Below are positions 35,726-49,695 of a stretch of DNA of 64,000 bases, one piece after another; the first letter of the stretch is position 1, and every line of letters starts with the position of its first letter. The stretch is from Macadamia tetraphylla. Taxonomy: Eukaryota > Streptophyta > Magnoliopsida > Proteales > Proteaceae. A model generated the notes under the pieces. It did no database searches, was not told where the DNA came from, and worked only from the letters and a program-made list of their open reading frames with translations. The position numbers and the translations under genes are program-made. Where the stretch lies: contig CM040967.1 of assembly GCA_022985045.1 (NCBI GenBank), positions 38,706,990 to 38,770,989 of the forward strand, in the 5' to 3' direction.

Positions 35726-38700
35726 ATGGCGGACATAAGCCATCCTCCCATGGAGCAACTCCAAGACCTCGAATACTGTATAGACTCCAACCCTCCATGG
35801 CGTAAGTTTTCTCCTGTCTTTGTCTATTCCCTTCTGCTTCTTCTCCTCCTCATGCTTTTCAATGGTCATGTTATTGGGTTTTTGTTGATAATATTCTAGA
35901 AGCAAGAACCGTCTTTTGGGCTTTGAAGCAGTTGCATTGTATCCCCATTTCTGAGAAGTAGCACTGAAGCAAGAGCCTATAATTTCGTTCTTAGTATTGT
36001 TTCCGATGAACATAAGTGATGAAGTGGTTTCTTCGTAAAATATTGAAACTTTTCTTCTATTATGTCTATGTGCTCCTATAAATTTTGGTCCTTTGTAAGT
36101 TTCACTTGCGGTGTCTTCACTGTTTGTTTGTCACTGTACGGTATGCCTTTTTTTTTCTCTTTTGGTAAGAACCTTATATACTGTTAATGTTAAGGTGAGG
36201 AGACATGGTGGGTTGGGCATATGTGTTGGGAGTTTAGTCCCACGTCGACTACTAATTAGCCTACAGCCCCCTTATACTACTGGGAGTCTCTCTACCTGCC
36301 AGCTTGAACTTTTTGGATGAAAACTTTACATGGTATCAGAACGGGTTTTCACCATATCCATGTGTCCGCAGTATGAACTGCCACACAAGCAGGGGAGGCT
36401 AGATTAGCCTACAGCCCCCCTTATACACCTGGAAGTCTCACTACCTACCAGCTTGAACTTTTGGATGAAAACTTTACATGGTATCAAAGCGGGTTTACAT
36501 CATATGCATGTGTCTGTGGTACTTACTGCCACACGTGCAGGGGAGACTAGATTAGCCTACAGCCCCCTTATACACCTGGGAGTATTGTGTATGTGGGGCG
36601 TAATGTTGTAATCAAAGTATTGAGTTAAAACATTTTGGGGATGGAATTTTTCTCCTATAAAATTGTTGTGAGCGGGAAATGCATTTTTACTGTTTTCTTT
36701 TTCTTTGGGGAGGGTGGGGAAGAAGTTAGTAGTTTTCATTATGGTTATGTATACACTTCCTTGCTTATAAAGCAAAAGGATGATGCCATTCGCCATGTTT
36801 TCCATTCTGCTGAAAATTCAAGATTCTCCATGTGGGCCTCCCTTTCCATAATCATTTTGGGGATGGAATTGTTCCCCTCTTGCAGCTTGTGTTTTTTTTC
36901 TGCTGTTTGGATATGGAGCAGTCTGCTATTTTGTAGTTGGGTGGTTGTCTTGCTGGTGCCAATGCCTCTCTGCTCATGGATGGTACACCAATATTTAGGT
37001 CAATGGGTTTTTAACCCACTTTTCAGTTGTTGGGGACTGGTATACTCTACACAGATCAAATATTATGATAGTTTTCACGATTTTTTTTTCAGTGTATTAC
37101 AATTTTCTAGTTCTAGTAGTGATGGCTTGATCACCTACCAAATTGGAGATAATACAAGGGATTTATGCTGGAACAGAAGCTTCTAGTTTGAGGATGTCCT
37201 TTTGCTTAAGCTTCAATATTCAGAGGGTTAAAGTATGCTTCTTTCGAAATATCAATGGGAAATGCATTCAGAAAACACATAGATCTAGAATGTAGTTACA
37301 TTTAGAAAAATTACAGGGCTACTTACATGGGTGTCACTACTATGATGTGAACAATACATTAACATTAGCCATTCGCGAAACCTTTTTATGCAAACTGCAT
37401 ATTGGAAGGTTAAACTTCCTTTACTTCCTTGTTCTTGTTAAGCTTTGTCATCTGTGGATACCTGTTTGCATCAGATTATTTCGTGGACTGGCAAGTTCTT
37501 GCTTGTTTTTGTTAACAATTCAGATTAAAAAATGCTTGCTTTAGCATGTAATCATTAAAGAGAAAATCAATTTGCTTCATTGGGTATGCACATGAAAATG
37601 TGAATCTTTTCTTTTGTTTATTTGGATTGATTTTGTTTGGACTGTCTGATACTACAATTGTCTTTAGAAGCTGAACTGAGAGGGAACTGGGGCAGTGAGG
37701 CATAGAAGGATTTTCAAGAACCAACTCTTTGGTGTTTTTTTTTTTAATCATTAGGATCAGGGTGATTGTGTGCCATTGGGCTATCCTTTCTAGCAGCTTC
37801 ACTGATATAAATTGTTTGGCCCTCCTTTTTCATTATTTTAGCAAACAGTATACAAGATGTTTACAAGGTTGAATATCTTCAAAGACCTAGGAAAATAGAC
37901 GGTTTACAATTTGAGTCTCTTTCTTCTGCAAGATGTAGAAACATCCCACTTGCCAAACCCCACCCATCCCCACCATCAGAAGAGAAGATCAAAAAGGAAG
38001 AGAAAATGTCTTACCTCACTTCTTCTCCACATGTACATAACCTATATTTCCTTGGTGTATTACTAAAAAAATATTTTCATGTTAATTAAATTCTTTTGAA
38101 AAAAGATAAAGATATGTATGCTCGCTTCTCACTGTAGATTGATATCTTTAGGCTGTAATTCGGAGGCATGTGGAATGGAATCATTTCATCTTGGTTTTAC
38201 TTAGCATTTGAAAAAGAAGCTGATCATCCATGATGAAGACATCTGGAGTCATCATGGAAATATGAATGCGGAATGTGGTCACTTTAAGATTTCAAGTAAT
38301 GAACTAATTCATACTTTTTTATGATTTTAGACCAATGCTCCAGTGATGGCTCCATTATAGATGTTGAGTTATGCATTCAAATGCTAAGCAAAACCATGAC
38401 TTTCCACTTGATCTCCAATGCAGTGATGGTATATCACTTTGTTATTTGGCTGATCAACATTTGCTTTTGCTGTAAACTGAAATGTGAGTACTTTTATTTT
38501 TTCACCATTTTAACGATTTAGAGATTTCTTTTGCAGTTGAAACTGTCTTATTGGCATTTCAAAACTACATCTTAATGCTGGGCACTACTGTGATGATCCC
38601 TACATACCTTGTACCTTTGATGGGAGGAAATAATGTAAGCTTTTCATTTTCAAGTAGCAATTTTCCTGACCTACTTCATTTCGCATACGGAAATATGCAG

Positions 38701-41700
38701 GATTTGGACCCACCATTTTCCTGATTCCGACATAATATTCCTATATCAGAAATGAACCTGGTTCACTGTTTGTAACTGTTTTTCCTATTGAGTTGTTACT
38801 TTATTGTTGATGTCTTTATTCTAGCTTTTACAATAAGCATTATTAACTGGATGGTTTGCATTATCCAACCTAGTGAAGGCATCATGAATTGTTGGCTATG
38901 ATCCCTCTCAATATGCAGTTCGGGGGGATCAGATTTTTAGACTGCTAGAAAAAGCTTTTATTTTCTTTTGCATTTTCAATTGGTTTGATTTTGGCCCATT
39001 TTCTTTCTCAAACAAAACAGGGAGACAAGATTCGGGTTATACAAACTCTGTTATTTGTATCTGGTATCAATACGCTTCTGCAAGCTCTTTTTGGAACAAG
39101 GTTGCCGGCAGTGGTGGGTGGTTCTTCTGCGTATATTATACCAATCCTGTACATCATTGGTGACTCCTCACTGCAGCAAATATCTGAACCCCATGTAGTA
39201 AGTTCTCTACCCCCCCTTTTCCCCTCTGTACATCTTCTTCTCACCTCTAATGTCGGTAAATTGAGATGATTTCTGTGATTCCAGTCACAATCACTGGGGT
39301 TAGTTAATTTTGAAAAGAATAAGCAAGGTCTGCCTCTTGTGCAATTTATTTCCTTATCATAGTGTTGTGTAAAGATAGATTTATCTTCATGTCTCTACTT
39401 GTAGAGATTTATACATACCATGCGAGCAATCCAAGGAGCACTTATTGTAGCATCAAGCATACAAATCATCCTAGGTTACAGCCAAGTATGGGGGCTTTTC
39501 TCAAGGTACATTATAGCAGCCCCTTATTTTTTTTAATTACATTAGTAGCTACTCTGAATGGATAGTATTCCTAGTTCTGTGTTCTTCACAGGTTTTTCAG
39601 TCCCCTTGGAATGGCACCTGTGGTTGGATTGGTTGGTTTGGGTTTATTTCAGCGAGGATTTCCTGCGGTATGTATTACATTTAGATGGAATCTGCAGTGT
39701 GGGTATGTCAGAATGATGGATTATGAATGGTGTAACAGTGCACAGATTGTGTACACAAAGGAGCAGGAGCCTCCATTTGTCAATATTTTCTGGGAAAAGC
39801 TCCTTAGGCCAAGATTGGTCAATTGACTATTACAAATCATAATCTTTGATCTCTTGCTTTCTTTCTGAGTGGTTTGACATATTTTTCCTCCCACTTGGAA
39901 GATTGCAACAGATATTTGTTAAGAAGAGATGTTGTCCATGCTGTACACAATGAATGACCGGGTTCAGGTGTTCATCCCTCCTGCACAGGCCAGTGTGCAC
40001 TTTTATATCATTGTTAAACTGATCAGAGTCAACTGGATACTCATGTCCCCCTTGCTAACTTATGCAGTGACTTTATGGAGGACTAATACTGACTATTGTA
40101 CTTCTCCTAGGTGGGTAATTGTGTTGAAATTGGAATACCGATGCTGCTGGCTGTAATTGGCTCGTCACTAGTGAGTGGTTTCATATAGTATCTGTATAGA
40201 TGCTTTCTTAACTGATTTTCATTTTTTGGTTCTCTCTCTTGTTCTTTTGTAAAGGTATGTAATCTTCTGAATTGCAGTATCTGAAGCATGCTAGGTCAGT
40301 GAAGGGTATTCCCATATTTGAAAGGTTTCCCATACTGATTTGCACCATGATCATTTGGACCTATTCCCATGTCTTGACTGCTTGTGGGGCCTACAGAATC
40401 CGGCCTATGAAAACTCAACTAAATTGTCGTACTGATAGAGCTCATCTAATATCCTCTGCACCGTGGTATGTAGCAGGAGTTAATTTTCTGCGTCTGCTTG
40501 ATTTTGCTTTAGGTTGCTATATCTGCTGGAGTTCTGTTTGATCGATATTTTCAGGTTCATGGTCCCATATCCTCTGCAGTGGGGTCCACCAACTTTTTCT
40601 GCTGGCCATACATTTGCTACGATGTCTGCAGTTCTAGTATCAATGATAGAGGTTATTTATTTGGCCTATAATTCTTTGTGCATTAGTGCTATAAAATTTC
40701 TTTTCCTTGGCACCATTCCAATTTCCAAATATGTTACAAGTGATCATGATTAATTGAGGGGCAAATGGGAATTCTAATGAAGATTCATATTAGTTTTTAC
40801 AAGGGACAACCATTCTTGGGATTGTAAAAACTTACAAACAAGTCTGTTTTCTGGAGGGAGTGAGTATAGCAGATGGTCATTATTGGCTCAAAAATTCCTC
40901 TTAGGTTGTCCAACCAAGGTGTGGGATGTGAATGTCAATATTGTCACTCAAGTCTACCTTTATTTGGTGATACCCCATAGTCTTACTTCTTGTTTCCACT
41001 AATGCAGTCAACTGGAGCATACAAAGCAGCATCTCGGCTGGCAATTGCCACTCCACCTCCTGCCTATGTGTTGAGCCGAGGTATCGGTTGGCAGGTTAGA
41101 TACTTTTACATAAACTCTTTCTATTAATTAAGGTTGTTCCTAAGCTTGCTTCTTATAATATGTTTGCAGTAGTAACAGTGAATTCACCTAAGAGTGAATT
41201 CACCTAAGTATGCTATAGCTTTGTTCTGAAAGTACTTCTAATATAGAGAACCAGATCAACTCGACTCAACAAAGCCACATGCCATCTTTTTGAGGTGGAT
41301 TAGAGGAATCTCCTGTTTCTGCTAGAACTATATCAATTCTAGGTACATTAACTTTAGATGTAGGATTTTCTAGCATAGGAATACGCACCCCATATTGCAG
41401 ATATGTTTGTCAAACTACCCTCTTTATGCAGTCCACATGATAAATTCTCCTAGGACAAACAATTGGCTCACTTGGATATCTTGACAACTTGAATTATCAT
41501 CTTTTGGATGAGTAAGAAAAAGGAATCGGATTAGCAGGCCCAGGAAAAGATTGATTGATATCGATGCTTTCATGGTTGTTTAATTTTGTTACATGAAGTG
41601 TTTTAGACATTGGGACAAGCCTGAATCCAAAGGTGCTAATGTTTTTGGGACAATGCAATGCAGGGTATCGGTGTGATGCTTGATGGCCTTTTTGGAACAG

Positions 41701-43153
41701 CGACTGGTTCTACTGTATCAGTGTATGACCACACACTCTAGATGATCTGTATCTTTGAGGAGTTATTGTGCATTCTTTTTGTCATGTCTAAAATTACAGT
41801 TGACACATATTGACCATATATATCAGGGAGAATGTGGGGCTCCTCGGACTAACTCGTGTCGGGAGCCGAAGAGTTGTTCAGGTTTCAGCTGCCTTCATGA
41901 TGTTCTTTGCAACCTTAGGTTTGCTCTTACCTGCATTTGACGTGAATAAATTTGCTCTTTCCTACCCTGGTGGTAAACACTCCAGGTAAAGATGCGACAT
42001 TTTTGCACCTACCTTTCACCTTGTTCTATCCTTGCAGGAAAATTTGGAGCCCTCTTTGCATCTATACCTTTTCCCATATTTGCTGCAATTTACTGTGTTC
42101 TATTTGGCCTTGTTGGTATGCAATTAGATTTCAAAATTTGGCATTTTTCCTTTTCTGTTGTTTCTCTTTCATTTATTGCTTGTTTGTTTGCAGGTTCAGT
42201 TGGATTGTCATTCCTACAGTTCACAAACATGAACTCTATGAGAAATCTCCTAATCACAGGACTTTCACTTTTCCTTGGGATATCTGTCCCACAGTATTTT
42301 AACAACTTCTGGGTTTCTTCACATCGTGGTCCTGTTCACACACATGCAGGATGGGTTAGTGAATCTCTACAAGTCTCATTATGGTATTTTTTTAGGGAAA
42401 TCAAAGGTACCTGCAGTATGGTCTGTAAACACCATACTAGTACATGTGATACATCAACTGGGGGATTAGACCTGAGAATCCAATCAGAACTTTGAGAAAA
42501 AAGAGGCTTCCAATTCAATGGGCATGTGTCATCAACAGTTTTTTCCACAAAGAAGCATCAGAATGGATTTTCCCCCATTAATAGTATAAGATTCTGAGAA
42601 TTGCTCAATTCTTTTTGTGACAAATGCTCATTGTTACTGGACATTTTCCCATTCCTGTCCACACTCACACACATGGAAAGATCTTAACCTGAGACCTGCT
42701 TATTGGCAAAACCTAGCCAGTTCACACTAAAATGCAGAATTTGCTTTTTTCCATTCTCAAAACTCACAATGTGTTGGATTGGATGGCTATGTTTTTCAAA
42801 GTATTTCCTCTCCAGTGATAGGTCACATCCCCTGAATGTATGCTACATGTACTTACTCCTCAAGGGGTACCTTTGTATTTCTCATTTCATATGGTTTTGA
42901 ATTCATTTGTAACATAACAACAGTGTTTGCACATTGGCAGTTTAATGCATTCTTGAATACCATATTCTCATCACCACCAACGGTGGGGTTAATTGTTGCT
43001 GTGTTCCTTGACAACACATTGGAAGTGGAGAAGTCGAAGAAGGATCGGGGGATGCCTTGGTGGGTGAAGTTCAGAACATTTAGAGGTGATAACAGAAATG
43101 AGGAATTCTACACTTTGCCATTTAATCTCAACAAGTTCTTTCCACCCACCTAG
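35726..43153 (+). CDS. NAT1/NAT2-like: Nucleobase-ascorbate transporter (NAT1/NAT2 type), 14 exons, 520 aa
   Basis: The exons are 35726-35801, 38537-38634, 39021-39197, 39405-39505, 39592-39667, 40111-40170, 40278-40465, 40555-40651, 41008-41094, 41664-41722, 41827-41918, 42038-42115, 42194-42354 and 42941-43153. All junctions are GT-AG and all phases agree, giving 1563 nt and 520 residues, the usual length for this subgroup. Family: NCS2/NAT nucleobase permeases (SulP-like fold, plasma membrane). The first helix shows FQNYILMLGT, with QN where many relatives have QH; QN is usual for this plant clade as I recall it. The NAT signature ENVGLLGLTR spans exons 10-11. Other landmarks are LFGTRLPAVVGGS, WGPPTFSAGH, ATPPPAYVLSRGIGWQ, GLSFLQFTNMNSMRN and the C-terminal MPWWVKFRTFRGDNRNEEFY. 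The substrate is probably purine or pyrimidine bases with a proton; ascorbate transport is not shown. No damage seen. Confidence 0.95.
36255..36585 (+). repeat. 148-bp tandem repeat with retrotransposon PBS motif
   Basis: ATTAGCCTACAGCCCCC begins copies at 36255, 36403 and 36551, giving two full units and a partial one. Each full unit contains ACATGGTATCA(G/A)A(A/G)CGGG, like the LTR-PBS junction primed by initiator tRNA-Met. An LTR-like TGTTGGGAGTTTAGTCCCAC precedes the array at about 36223. It lies in NAT intron 1. Confidence 0.75.
36586..38536. other. Rest of NAT intron 1, no gene recognised
   Basis: The rest of the intron is AT-rich. The longest open frame here (36635-37186) has no family resemblance that I can see and does not extend the flanking exons. 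Confidence 0.4.
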
Positions 43154-43539
43154 CTACTACACCCGGGTCACCAAGGAAGCTTGTTTTGTAAACCAGATCT
43201 CCTATGTTCTCATAGGAATTGAGGATGGCCAGCTTTTTGAGAACTACTAGGCCACAATTGTATAATTAGGTAATTTTGTCACCCAATCATTGAGTGGTCT
43301 GAACTCTGAAGCATTGTTAAACATTTGATCCATGGTTTTATAGGATCTGATGGAATAATAAGTGAAGTTTTGCTTCTTTCTGTTGATGCTTGGACCAACT
43401 TTTTTGAAATTCCAACAATGGCAATAGTTAAACTGACATTTTTTTTTTTGGGTGGGGGGGGGGGTCTCCTTGGGTGGAAAATTCAATAGCATTTAAGCTT
43501 CCACAAGAATGATTGGATTCTGGGTAAGACTTTTATGAC

Positions 43540-44890
43540 CCTAGTACACATAAGTGTTTTGCGAGTAAAATAAGGAATCTCTGGTATTACAAATAAGTAC
43601 TTTGTGAGTAAAATAAAGAATCTCTGGTGTTTCACAGGGTAATGAGTTAGGTGATATCACCTGTTGTGTGGTAGGTTGGGTAGGAATTCCAACAAAAGTC
43701 CAACATGCCACTTCCTCTAGAATGGAGTGAGGATTAGATTTTTCATGACAAAAAAGAACTTGATTACTATGTTTCCAAATGTAGTAATACATAATAATAA
43801 TGCCACTGAAGAAAAAAAGCAAATTATTAGCAGGTAAGGTATGTGAATTAAAAAAAAAATACATAATGAGAGTCATGATAGATGAGCTGTTTAAAAATTC
43901 TGTTCTAAGACCCAGTGGACCAGCTGCCTAGATTCTCTTGGTGAACTCACAAGAGTGGAATAAATGCCATGCAGTCTAATGATGACTGGCATAAGCCACA
44001 ATATGGATCGATATCCACCCAGCTTCTCATAATATCTTTTGTAAGAATCTCTCCTTATGCTAATCTCAAAAAAAAAAAAATTCGCCATTAGTGTGAGCAT
44101 GGAGATAAGCAAGTACACTTGTTTGAGAATCCATTAGAGTTAGTAAAGATATTACATCTGAGAACCTTGGAAGCAATTTTTAGTTGTGAGCGACCCCTTC
44201 TTTGAGAGGCGATACCACCATTTATCATGTTCAATGGAAATAGAGATTTTAAGAATCTTATTTGTTACGGAGAGAGGGAGCAAAGAGTTTAAAAGACGAG
44301 CATTCAAAGAGTTCCCCATATTCAGGTCTCTGACCTCTTGCAAAGACGGGGGTGGACCTCTTGCAAAGATGGGGGTGGGTTGCTGGAGACATGTAAACTT
44401 GCAAGTGAAAAACTGAGAATGGATTTAATCCACAGGTCAGTCCAAAAGTTTGTATTATGTCCATTCCCAATTTTTAGGAAAATGATCTTTTGAAGGGTAT
44501 GAAGAATACTATATTGTTCTAAAGTTATTGATCCACTTTTATCCAAAGTATTTTGATCAAATACTGACCTGTGGTGGAAATATTTAGCTTTCAAATCTGG
44601 CCCATAAAGAATATTCATTGTTAAGTAGCTGCCACCCAAGTTTTAAAAGCAAAACTCTATTTTTCACATTTGGGAAGGCAGATCTTATGCCAGCCAATGA
44701 GATGCAATTTTTCATTTCTGCTAGTATCGCCATTCCAGAAATGAATATAAGTTGAATCTAACTTCCCGCAAATGATTTTAGGGAAAACAAAGCAGGACAT
44801 GAGGGAGGATGGAACGGAAGAAAGTGATTAAAATCGTTCGTCCCGCAAAAAAGAATAGATAGGAGAGGGTTCTTTGAGTAAGCAGGTAAC
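43540..44890 (-). mobile_element. LINE ORF2 C-terminal remnant
   Basis: Broken minus-strand frames encode KIGNGHNTNFWTDLWI (about 44440-44490), ISIEHDKWWYRLSKKGSLTT (about 44190-44250) and YYIWKHSNQVLF (about 43760-43800), in the order seen after the RT domain of plant LINEs. Stops and frame shifts are frequent. It lies just beyond the NAT stop codon, in the opposite direction. Confidence 0.7.
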
Positions 44891-45424
44891 CTACGCTCCC
44901 TCAAACTAATTTTTTAATCATTATTTTTCTTTCTTTAAAGAATTAATATAATAATTCTTGTTGGAAACATAGTATTTCCCGAATGTTAATTATCAAAATA
45001 TTTTTGATTTTCCTTTACCTTCACTCATGGATCAAGGTATAGGTATCATATCAGTCAGTATTGCAACAACGATAACCATATAATCGGTACTATCAACTCA
45101 TACATCATGATTTTTTTTTTTTTTCAATTCCGTCCAATCCTAAACATCTGTAGCGATATTGCTGGAGACCGATATGAACCCATACCGATAAATATAACCT
45201 TGATTTCACCTTGAATGTGACATGCAAAGTTATCTCACTCCCAGCATAGAGGAAGAATCTGGAATTCGCTAATTTTTCACTTAAAGAGTCAATTGTATGA
45301 TAAGAAAAATACCATTAGAGAAAATTTTCTTATCTGGCTGACCAATAAGCCTTTCTTAAGTTGACAAGGAAAATTTGCCACAGGTTGCCATAAGGTAGAT
45401 CAGATGGGACCCAATTATTATCAT

Positions 45425-45456
<32 letters not shown>

Positions 45457-46716
45457 TAACAACGGGTATTCAGACCTTCAGCCTAACTAAGCCCGTGGGT
45501 CCATATTAACCCCACAACTGCATTGATCATATGATATCAGGGTTCAATGAGAACTATTCAACTTTCATGAGAACAGTAAAAGCACTAAACACCCTGTGTG
45601 AGTGGCCTTAAAGAGGTAAAAGGAATCAAAATCAAAACTACACTTTCTGAGGCGAAGGTCCCTTGCCAACTCGGCTATCCCTTGAAGTTAGCTATCTCAT
45701 TCTCTCCTAATGTGACAAATTTAAGCCTAATCTGACTCTCCCAAGTAGCAAAATTAAACAAAAGAAAAATATATAAAAAAAGACATTCAAATTGTTATGA
45801 ATAAAAGGGATATTGTCTTAATACACAGTCTACCATATGATTGAACAAGAATCAAATTTGACACTTGACCAATTCATGGTACACTTTCTATTCGACAGTC
45901 CAGATTTGTCAAATGGCAGGCCACATGGCAGATAAAGGCTTGTGAAATTGCACATCCAAACTTGCATCTATTCTATTATTTGCCACACCAACAATGCAGT
46001 TGGAGCTCAACTTTTTGGACACTTCAAGACAGTGATCATTTTTTGATCTCTAGCTTTGGCCTGATCAACTTATGCATGTAAGCTCCATCTGTTTCTATGG
46101 AAAAGAAAATTTTCCTATAAAATAAGATTTTTCAATAAGAGAAACATTGGGGGGGGAAAAAAATTAAATATAAAATATTATTTACATGAAAAATTTTAGA
46201 ACAAACAAAACCATTAAAATGAGACTTTAAAATTAATAAAATCTCCACTTAATGGTCAGTTAAAGAGTTCATCTTTGACAACGAATCGTTTTGAGCCACG
46301 TGAAGACAGGCTGGTATCTGCAAACCCAACAATTGGATAGGTTATGCCACCCATGAACAAATCAGCTTGGGCTGAAACTTACCACACTAGTAGACCCCCT
46401 TGGGTATGGTTTTAAAATGAGAATTTCTGCACCAGTTTTGTTTAGAAACTAGACAACTAAATGCGGCCTAAAGACCAATCCATAAATAGTAAAAAATAAA
46501 AAATAAATAAATGTAAAGAATGTAGGAAATTACCTTTATCAACAGCAAATGCACTATTGCAAGAATTGTGAAGGATGCGATACCAAGGAGACCAAACCAG
46601 CCTATACAAACTTGAAAGTCATGAGGACACCAGTGATACAACTCCATGGAACTCTCTGAGGGATTATAAGAGGAGCTGAGAGGGAAATAATTTTCAGTGG
46701 ACTGACTTACTTGGCA
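44891..46716. other. Intergenic region 3' of the NAT and RRP40 loci
   Basis: It contains a (TA)n microsatellite at 45426-45451 and a diverged relic (about 45030-45205) with TATCGGTA-like words, like the element at 49696. No gene is recognised. Confidence 0.4.
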
Positions 46717-46835
46717 TTACTGAAATCTCTGGAGGAGTTTTTCCACCATGATTTTTTGTTTCGTGCTGCTGAGAGACTCGAGTTCACGATTGCATTTGCA
46801 ACAAGGATTACTGTGGAAGCAGAGCCAGCATTCAC

Positions 46836-48639
46836 CTAAATTCCAAAGCAAACTGATATGACTGGATATTATTTCAATAGGAAAGCATGGTTTATATGGC
46901 AATCCTAGGGCTAGCAACAGGATAACTTTCAAATTCATGGGATTTTCAATGCTTGGGGTAACAGCCATTTTGCATAAAAAAAAGTGTCCCATCACACCAA
47001 GACCCAGAAGCCATGTCGAGTGTTGACTGACTATTCGGGAATCTAACTAATTACAAAGATGGATAATGGAAAAAATAGTCCGAGTGTCAAATTTGATAGC
47101 CTATCTCAATCATATGACTGATCTTTATGGGAATTTTTCTCTGGTTTCTTGACGGTTCCTGTTCACGTCTGGGGTTCAATCAAGTTTGAAGAGATTCTGG
47201 GTTTCAGATTTCATTGTTCTACATTGTTTCATGTTTCAGGGGTTCACAATTCATGGCTTAAGGTTCATGGTTAGACAATCAATGATTAAGGTTTAGAGTT
47301 TCATGGTTTTAAGGCTGCATATTTTCAGGTTTCATGGTCTTGAAGTTCAAGTTGCAGATCTTGATGTTTTAGAGGATTCCATGGAGTTTCTTGGAGATTC
47401 ATGGCATTTTCTCACAGCGTTCTGGGAGATGTGGTGAGGAGCTTGGGTCATGGCATGGTGGAAACCCATCCCAAATAAGGTTACTCCTCTCCTTTAGGAC
47501 AGATGTATTCATATGCTTAGCAAAACAGGCGGTTCCACTCGAGTCTTGTTGGAGGATGGTGTCACTAATCAAAACTGTGGGTTAGATAGATGAACCTTTG
47601 CATTGGCACCATAACAAATTTGACGCTCCATCTCAAGATTATTGCACACAATGTATATACTTTTCCACCTGCATTTTCAACAGCAGAAATGTGAACTCTT
47701 GGGTCAAAAATTAAAATTCCCAAAATGAAGGCTTGAAATAGCACAGGAAGAATCCTTTGAACTTGGAAACAGAAAAGTGACAAGTGAGACAAGGTGGAGC
47801 CAACCCACAAGGTAGATGTGGCATTTGCCCTACTAAAGTTGGCGGAACTTCCAGTCCTACTAAACCTCTCAAAAGATGTCACAATGAATAATAAAATACG
47901 GAAGAGAGATAAAGCGCTTAGTACAAATGATGAATGTTCTAAAATCTACCCTTTATATTGATCCATACAAGGCCTAGGTCACATGTTGGGTGGAATTTTC
48001 AGTTTTGAAAAGTAAATTGGTACTCTTATGACAACCCTGCCCAGGAAGCTTGATGAAGTTTTTAGAATAATGCTGATAACAATTGGAGGAAAAGCAGCTT
48101 TTTCCATCACTAATGCTATGGAGAAGTACCTCCACAACCATCTGTGACCCATTCACGGTCAGAAATGTTGGACACGCTTCAGGTTTTTTATTTTTTATTT
48201 TTTTGGGGGAGGGGCTGAATTAAATGGGAAGGAAGGCAAACAAAATTAAAAATAAAACTAAAATGGAAATATTTATAACCATAATCAGAAGTGATTGTAT
48301 AACTAATCCAGTAACATTCCAAACCCAGAAATTAAACCTCACAGCAAATAATTCCATGGGTTTGAATAGAAAAGTAAAGTTCCAATCGAAAAGTTTAATT
48401 AGCATATCGGGTAAGGTTTTGAGTAAGACATTCATGATTACAAAAGTTTCCATTTCAATTTTAAATTAATTTTAATTCCTCCATTTCCATTTCCTTGCAA
48501 GCAGACAGAGCCTTCAAGGAAAAAGTTGGAAATGTGCAATGGATGTGAATCACAAGTCTGACAATGTCAAATCATGAAGCTGATGTACTAATTTAATCCA
48601 ATCTAATCATCAGCAGAACAAAAAGCTCAAGAACCTTAC
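46836..48639. other. RRP40 intron 8, no gene recognised
   Basis: A loose TTCATGGTTT-like repetition occupies about 47170-47360. The open frame 47565-47882 (minus) does not continue the RRP40 reading and shows no known domain. Confidence 0.4.
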
Positions 48640-49695
48640 CCAAACACGGCCATTTAACCCAACAGCCATTTCAAATGATAGCTTCTTGCCAAGAGCCTCA
48701 AGAACAGGACATGTTGGAGAGAGAGAAGCCTGATTACGCCCAAAAGAAATAAGTATCATAAAATTTTGGTAAAGAAACCACACAGCTTAATTCCATGAAA
48801 CTCTTTAACTGCGTGAGAGGAGCAATCAAAATGCTGATGAGAAATTACCTTCGTGAGAGACCAGTTGATGTTTCAAACATGTACCCCTCTTTCAGTATGC
48901 CAAATTCTGCTGCTTTACCACTGGCTATTGCACATAGAACACAAGATATTATTATTTAGAATAATGGTCACAAACTAATCAGACCTGAGAGCTCAGGATT
49001 CATGCCAGCACTAGCTTTGACCACACGTACATAAAGCAATGAACCTACCTGAAAAACAAAGTAAATAGACCACTTGATAAGAGATGGAGTGGCAGCACAA
49101 CTACAAATTGAACTTAGAAGTATGTGAACTCTGGTGTGCAGATGAAATGCAGACAAGAATCGAGCTGCACAAGTTTCCTGGTCATGATGACCACAAGACA
49201 CTAGTAGTAATAAGCAATGGAACATTTACAACCAAGATGCCCTCAACTTCAAGGACTTAAAGCTCTGGATCCAGGATCCGATCAGACTCTTACCAATCCC
49301 GATCCTGACCCCAAGTTGACTAGTTGAGTTTGGCCAATCTTGGCGAAGTTAGGGCAGAGACAGAAGGTAAAGAGACCTGGTCCGATGATTTTACGAAATT
49401 GGAATCAGATTGGTGTATTGGGCACTGCCTACCCCGATACATGAAAACATGCTCACCCTCCCTTATTGACAGGAGGTTAGGGGGCATCACAGAGAAGTGT
49501 CTATGAATGCATCATTAGCAACGAAATGCACATGCATCATCCTTGATATTCCATACAATTGGGGAAGTCTTAGTGATCATGTCAACTGTTTCTTTATCAG
49601 AAAAGTAGGCCTAGAACATTCCCTATTTTTCAAATTGTATCAGAATAGAAACCAGATTACCAATGAAGTCATAATCATGGTAGTCATGGTGCCAA

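Noticed and set aside
36635..37186. 183-codon frame in NAT intron 1 as a gene
   Set aside because: No family likeness, hydrophobic text from T-rich DNA, and it lies within an intron bounded by good splice sites.
40511..40554. Alternative NAT exon beginning at the AG near 40512
   Set aside because: It would insert text not found in the family between SSAPW and PYPLQW; the acceptor at 40554 gives the expected join.
47565..47882. 105-codon minus-strand frame as an RRP40 exon
   Set aside because: It does not continue the RRP40 alignment between exons 8 and 9 and has no homologous motif.
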